DNA from: Muribaculaceae bacterium
Lineage (GTDB): Bacteria > Bacteroidota > Bacteroidia > Bacteroidales > Muribaculaceae
DNA length: 44,559 bases
Assembly: GCA_017443765.1 (NCBI GenBank)
Contig: JAFSYB010000110.1
Location: forward strand, 1-44,559
Reading direction: 5' to 3'
Of the stretch, positions 43,874 to 44,559 are shown piece after piece. A program made the position numbers and the translations under genes. The notes beneath the pieces are model-generated. The model did not search any database and was not told where the DNA came from. It saw nothing but the letters and a program-made list of their open reading frames with translations. Numbering within the stretch: the stretch's first letter is position 1; the number at the start of each line of letters is the position of its first letter.

Positions 43874-43986
43874 GACTGGGTTTTCGCCCCACCCCGAAAC
43901 GTGACACCGACACCGTTCATTACCACATCGAGGCACGACGATGGAGGCTGCCAGTGACCAAGCCGGAAGCCTATTTATCGGTGGGA
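43739..43986 (+). repeat. Direct duplication, copy B
   Basis: 248 bp matching 41819-42150 with an 87-bp internal deletion and a 3-bp insertion (332 - 87 + 3 = 248). It extends into the 3' end of the broken minus-strand gene at 43971-44384. Confidence 0.95.
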
Positions 43987-44384
43987 GTAACCCATTTCAA
44001 GCCTACTTCGGCAATTTTCTGATCCATACGTCGCTCGTAGTCGTTGCAATACTCATCAACGGCATACTCGATTTCGGCCATCTCCTTGGAATTGAAGCGT
44101 CCCTTGATCGTACTCAAGTACTCCTGTGCCTTGACACGTCCCTACTTGATGAGAAACCTGGCTTCGAGCCACATATAGTCGGTGCGGCTCACGGTGTCGA
44201 GGTGCTCACTCACATGAGTGTCGAGGTTGGTCTCACGGGCAATGCGCACGCCCTGGTCGATGGCCTCGTCCACCGCACGCTGTCGCGCCAGCCGCTCCTG
44301 CTCGCGCTCCATCAGCTGCTCGTTGGCCTGCCGCAGCTGCCGCAACGGTTCACGCGGTTCGAGCCCTTGCGGTGCGGTCCTCAC
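43971..44384 (-). pseudogene. Helical protein gene broken by an in-frame TAG
   Basis: From a GTG at 44384 the frame gives a charged helical chain (RQLRQANEQLMEREQERLAR, ETNLDTHVSEHLDTVSRTDY) to FLIK and a TAG at 44142-44144. The same frame then continues GRVKAQEYLSTIKGRFNSKE and MAEIEYAVDEYCNDYERRMD to a second stop at 43971, after TPTDK. The continuation is clearly coding in character, so the TAG is a recent nonsense change (or read through). No family is recognised. The 5' end is unclear: the frame opens at 44414, next to a GC-rich hairpin. Confidence 0.65.
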
Positions 44385-44403
44385 GGCCTGGCGACCGTTT
44401 TCA

Positions 44404-44431
44404 GCCCGCGCTCGCTAACGCTCGCGCGGGC
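44404..44431. repeat. GC-rich hairpin
   Basis: GCCCGCGC (44404-44411) pairs with GCGCGGGC (44424-44431), loop TCGCTAACGCTC. Confidence 0.8.
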
Positions 44432-44455
44432 GAATATTACCTGATTGCTTCGGAG

Positions 44456-44528
44456 GCCGGCAGGCGGTTTGCCGAGCGGGGCGGCCCTGGCGGGCTGCGC
44501 TTACCCGCTCGCCCGACCGCCTGCCGGC
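44456..44528. repeat. Large GC-rich inverted repeat near the window end
   Basis: GCCGGCAGGCGGT (44456-44468) pairs perfectly with ACCGCCTGCCGGC (44516-44528); inside, GAGCGGG and CCCGCTC also pair. It could be an intergenic palindromic element or the end of a mobile element outside the window. Confidence 0.8.
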
Positions 44529-44559
44529 GGAGGAGGTAGAAGAGAAGCTTTTACTCCAA

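Overview
The window looks like a chromosomal piece of a GC-rich gut-type Bacteroidales, plausibly Muribaculaceae or a close relative; the family placement is a guess. Evidence for Bacteroidota is strong: promoters of the type TTTG-N19-20-TAnnTTTG recur in front of genes, several secreted proteins carry lipoprotein signals followed by Gly/Ser-Asp-Glu, one secreted protein has a calycin-like domain plus dockerin-like repeats, and there is an ECF sigma / membrane protein / Spy-like operon typical of the phylum. Gene order mixes core genes (ppdK, pckA, xerD, gyrB, metK, purN, HU, tRNA-Cys) with accessory islands.

Layout. 1-3.0 kb: the PEP node (3' part of ppdK, then pckA). 3.2-4.7 kb: a secreted calycin/dockerin protein and a polyprenyl-phosphate-mannose synthase-like GT2. 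4.7-5.0 kb: a heavily deleted remnant of a C5 DNA methyltransferase. 5.1-6.0 kb: xerD. 6.1-13.4 kb: one giant minus-strand gene, a two-module NRPS (C-A-T-C-A-T-reductase) with its own promoter and no visible partner genes. 13.7-15.6 kb: gyrB (minus). 16.0-17.4 kb: metK behind a SAM-II riboswitch whose downstream leader can fold into mutually exclusive hairpins, one of which buries the start codon. 17.5-20 kb: an MsbA-type ABC exporter and purN. 20-22.6 kb (minus): a single-domain arabinose-5-phosphate isomerase, a PfkB-family kinase and a TPR-like protein in one operon. 22.6-23.2 kb: a structured, repeat-bearing intergenic region. 23.2-26 kb: a Cthe_2159-like carbohydrate-binding lipoprotein, a small ThiS/MoaD-like protein, tRNA-Cys and a secreted protein behind a 21-bp-spaced direct repeat.

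26.1-30.5 kb (minus): a Zn/Cd-type P1B ATPase with a His-rich N-terminus followed by a TonB-dependent receptor. 30.6-34.2 kb: a secreted unknown, then (minus) a polysaccharide deacetylase, a GtrB/ArnC-like GT2 and a GT87-like membrane glycosyltransferase, which together resemble polyprenyl-phosphate-linked sugar addition to an envelope glycan. 34.3-35.9 kb: two overlapping rhomboid protease genes. 36.2 kb: an HU gene. 36.5-38.9 kb: three tandem lipoproteins with similar export signals. 39.0-40.5 kb: the ECF sigma operon. 40.6-44.4 kb: a BspA-like LRR protein, an AAA/DUF4143 ATPase of different base composition inserted between two copies of a 250-330 bp direct duplication, a truncated LRR paralogue and a gene broken by an in-frame stop.

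The points most worth a second look are the metK three-state leader, the stand-alone reductase-terminated NRPS, and a recurrent family of degenerate 7-bp-periodic tracts found at seven places, either at gene edges or exactly in interdomain linkers of proteins (including twice inside the NRPS).
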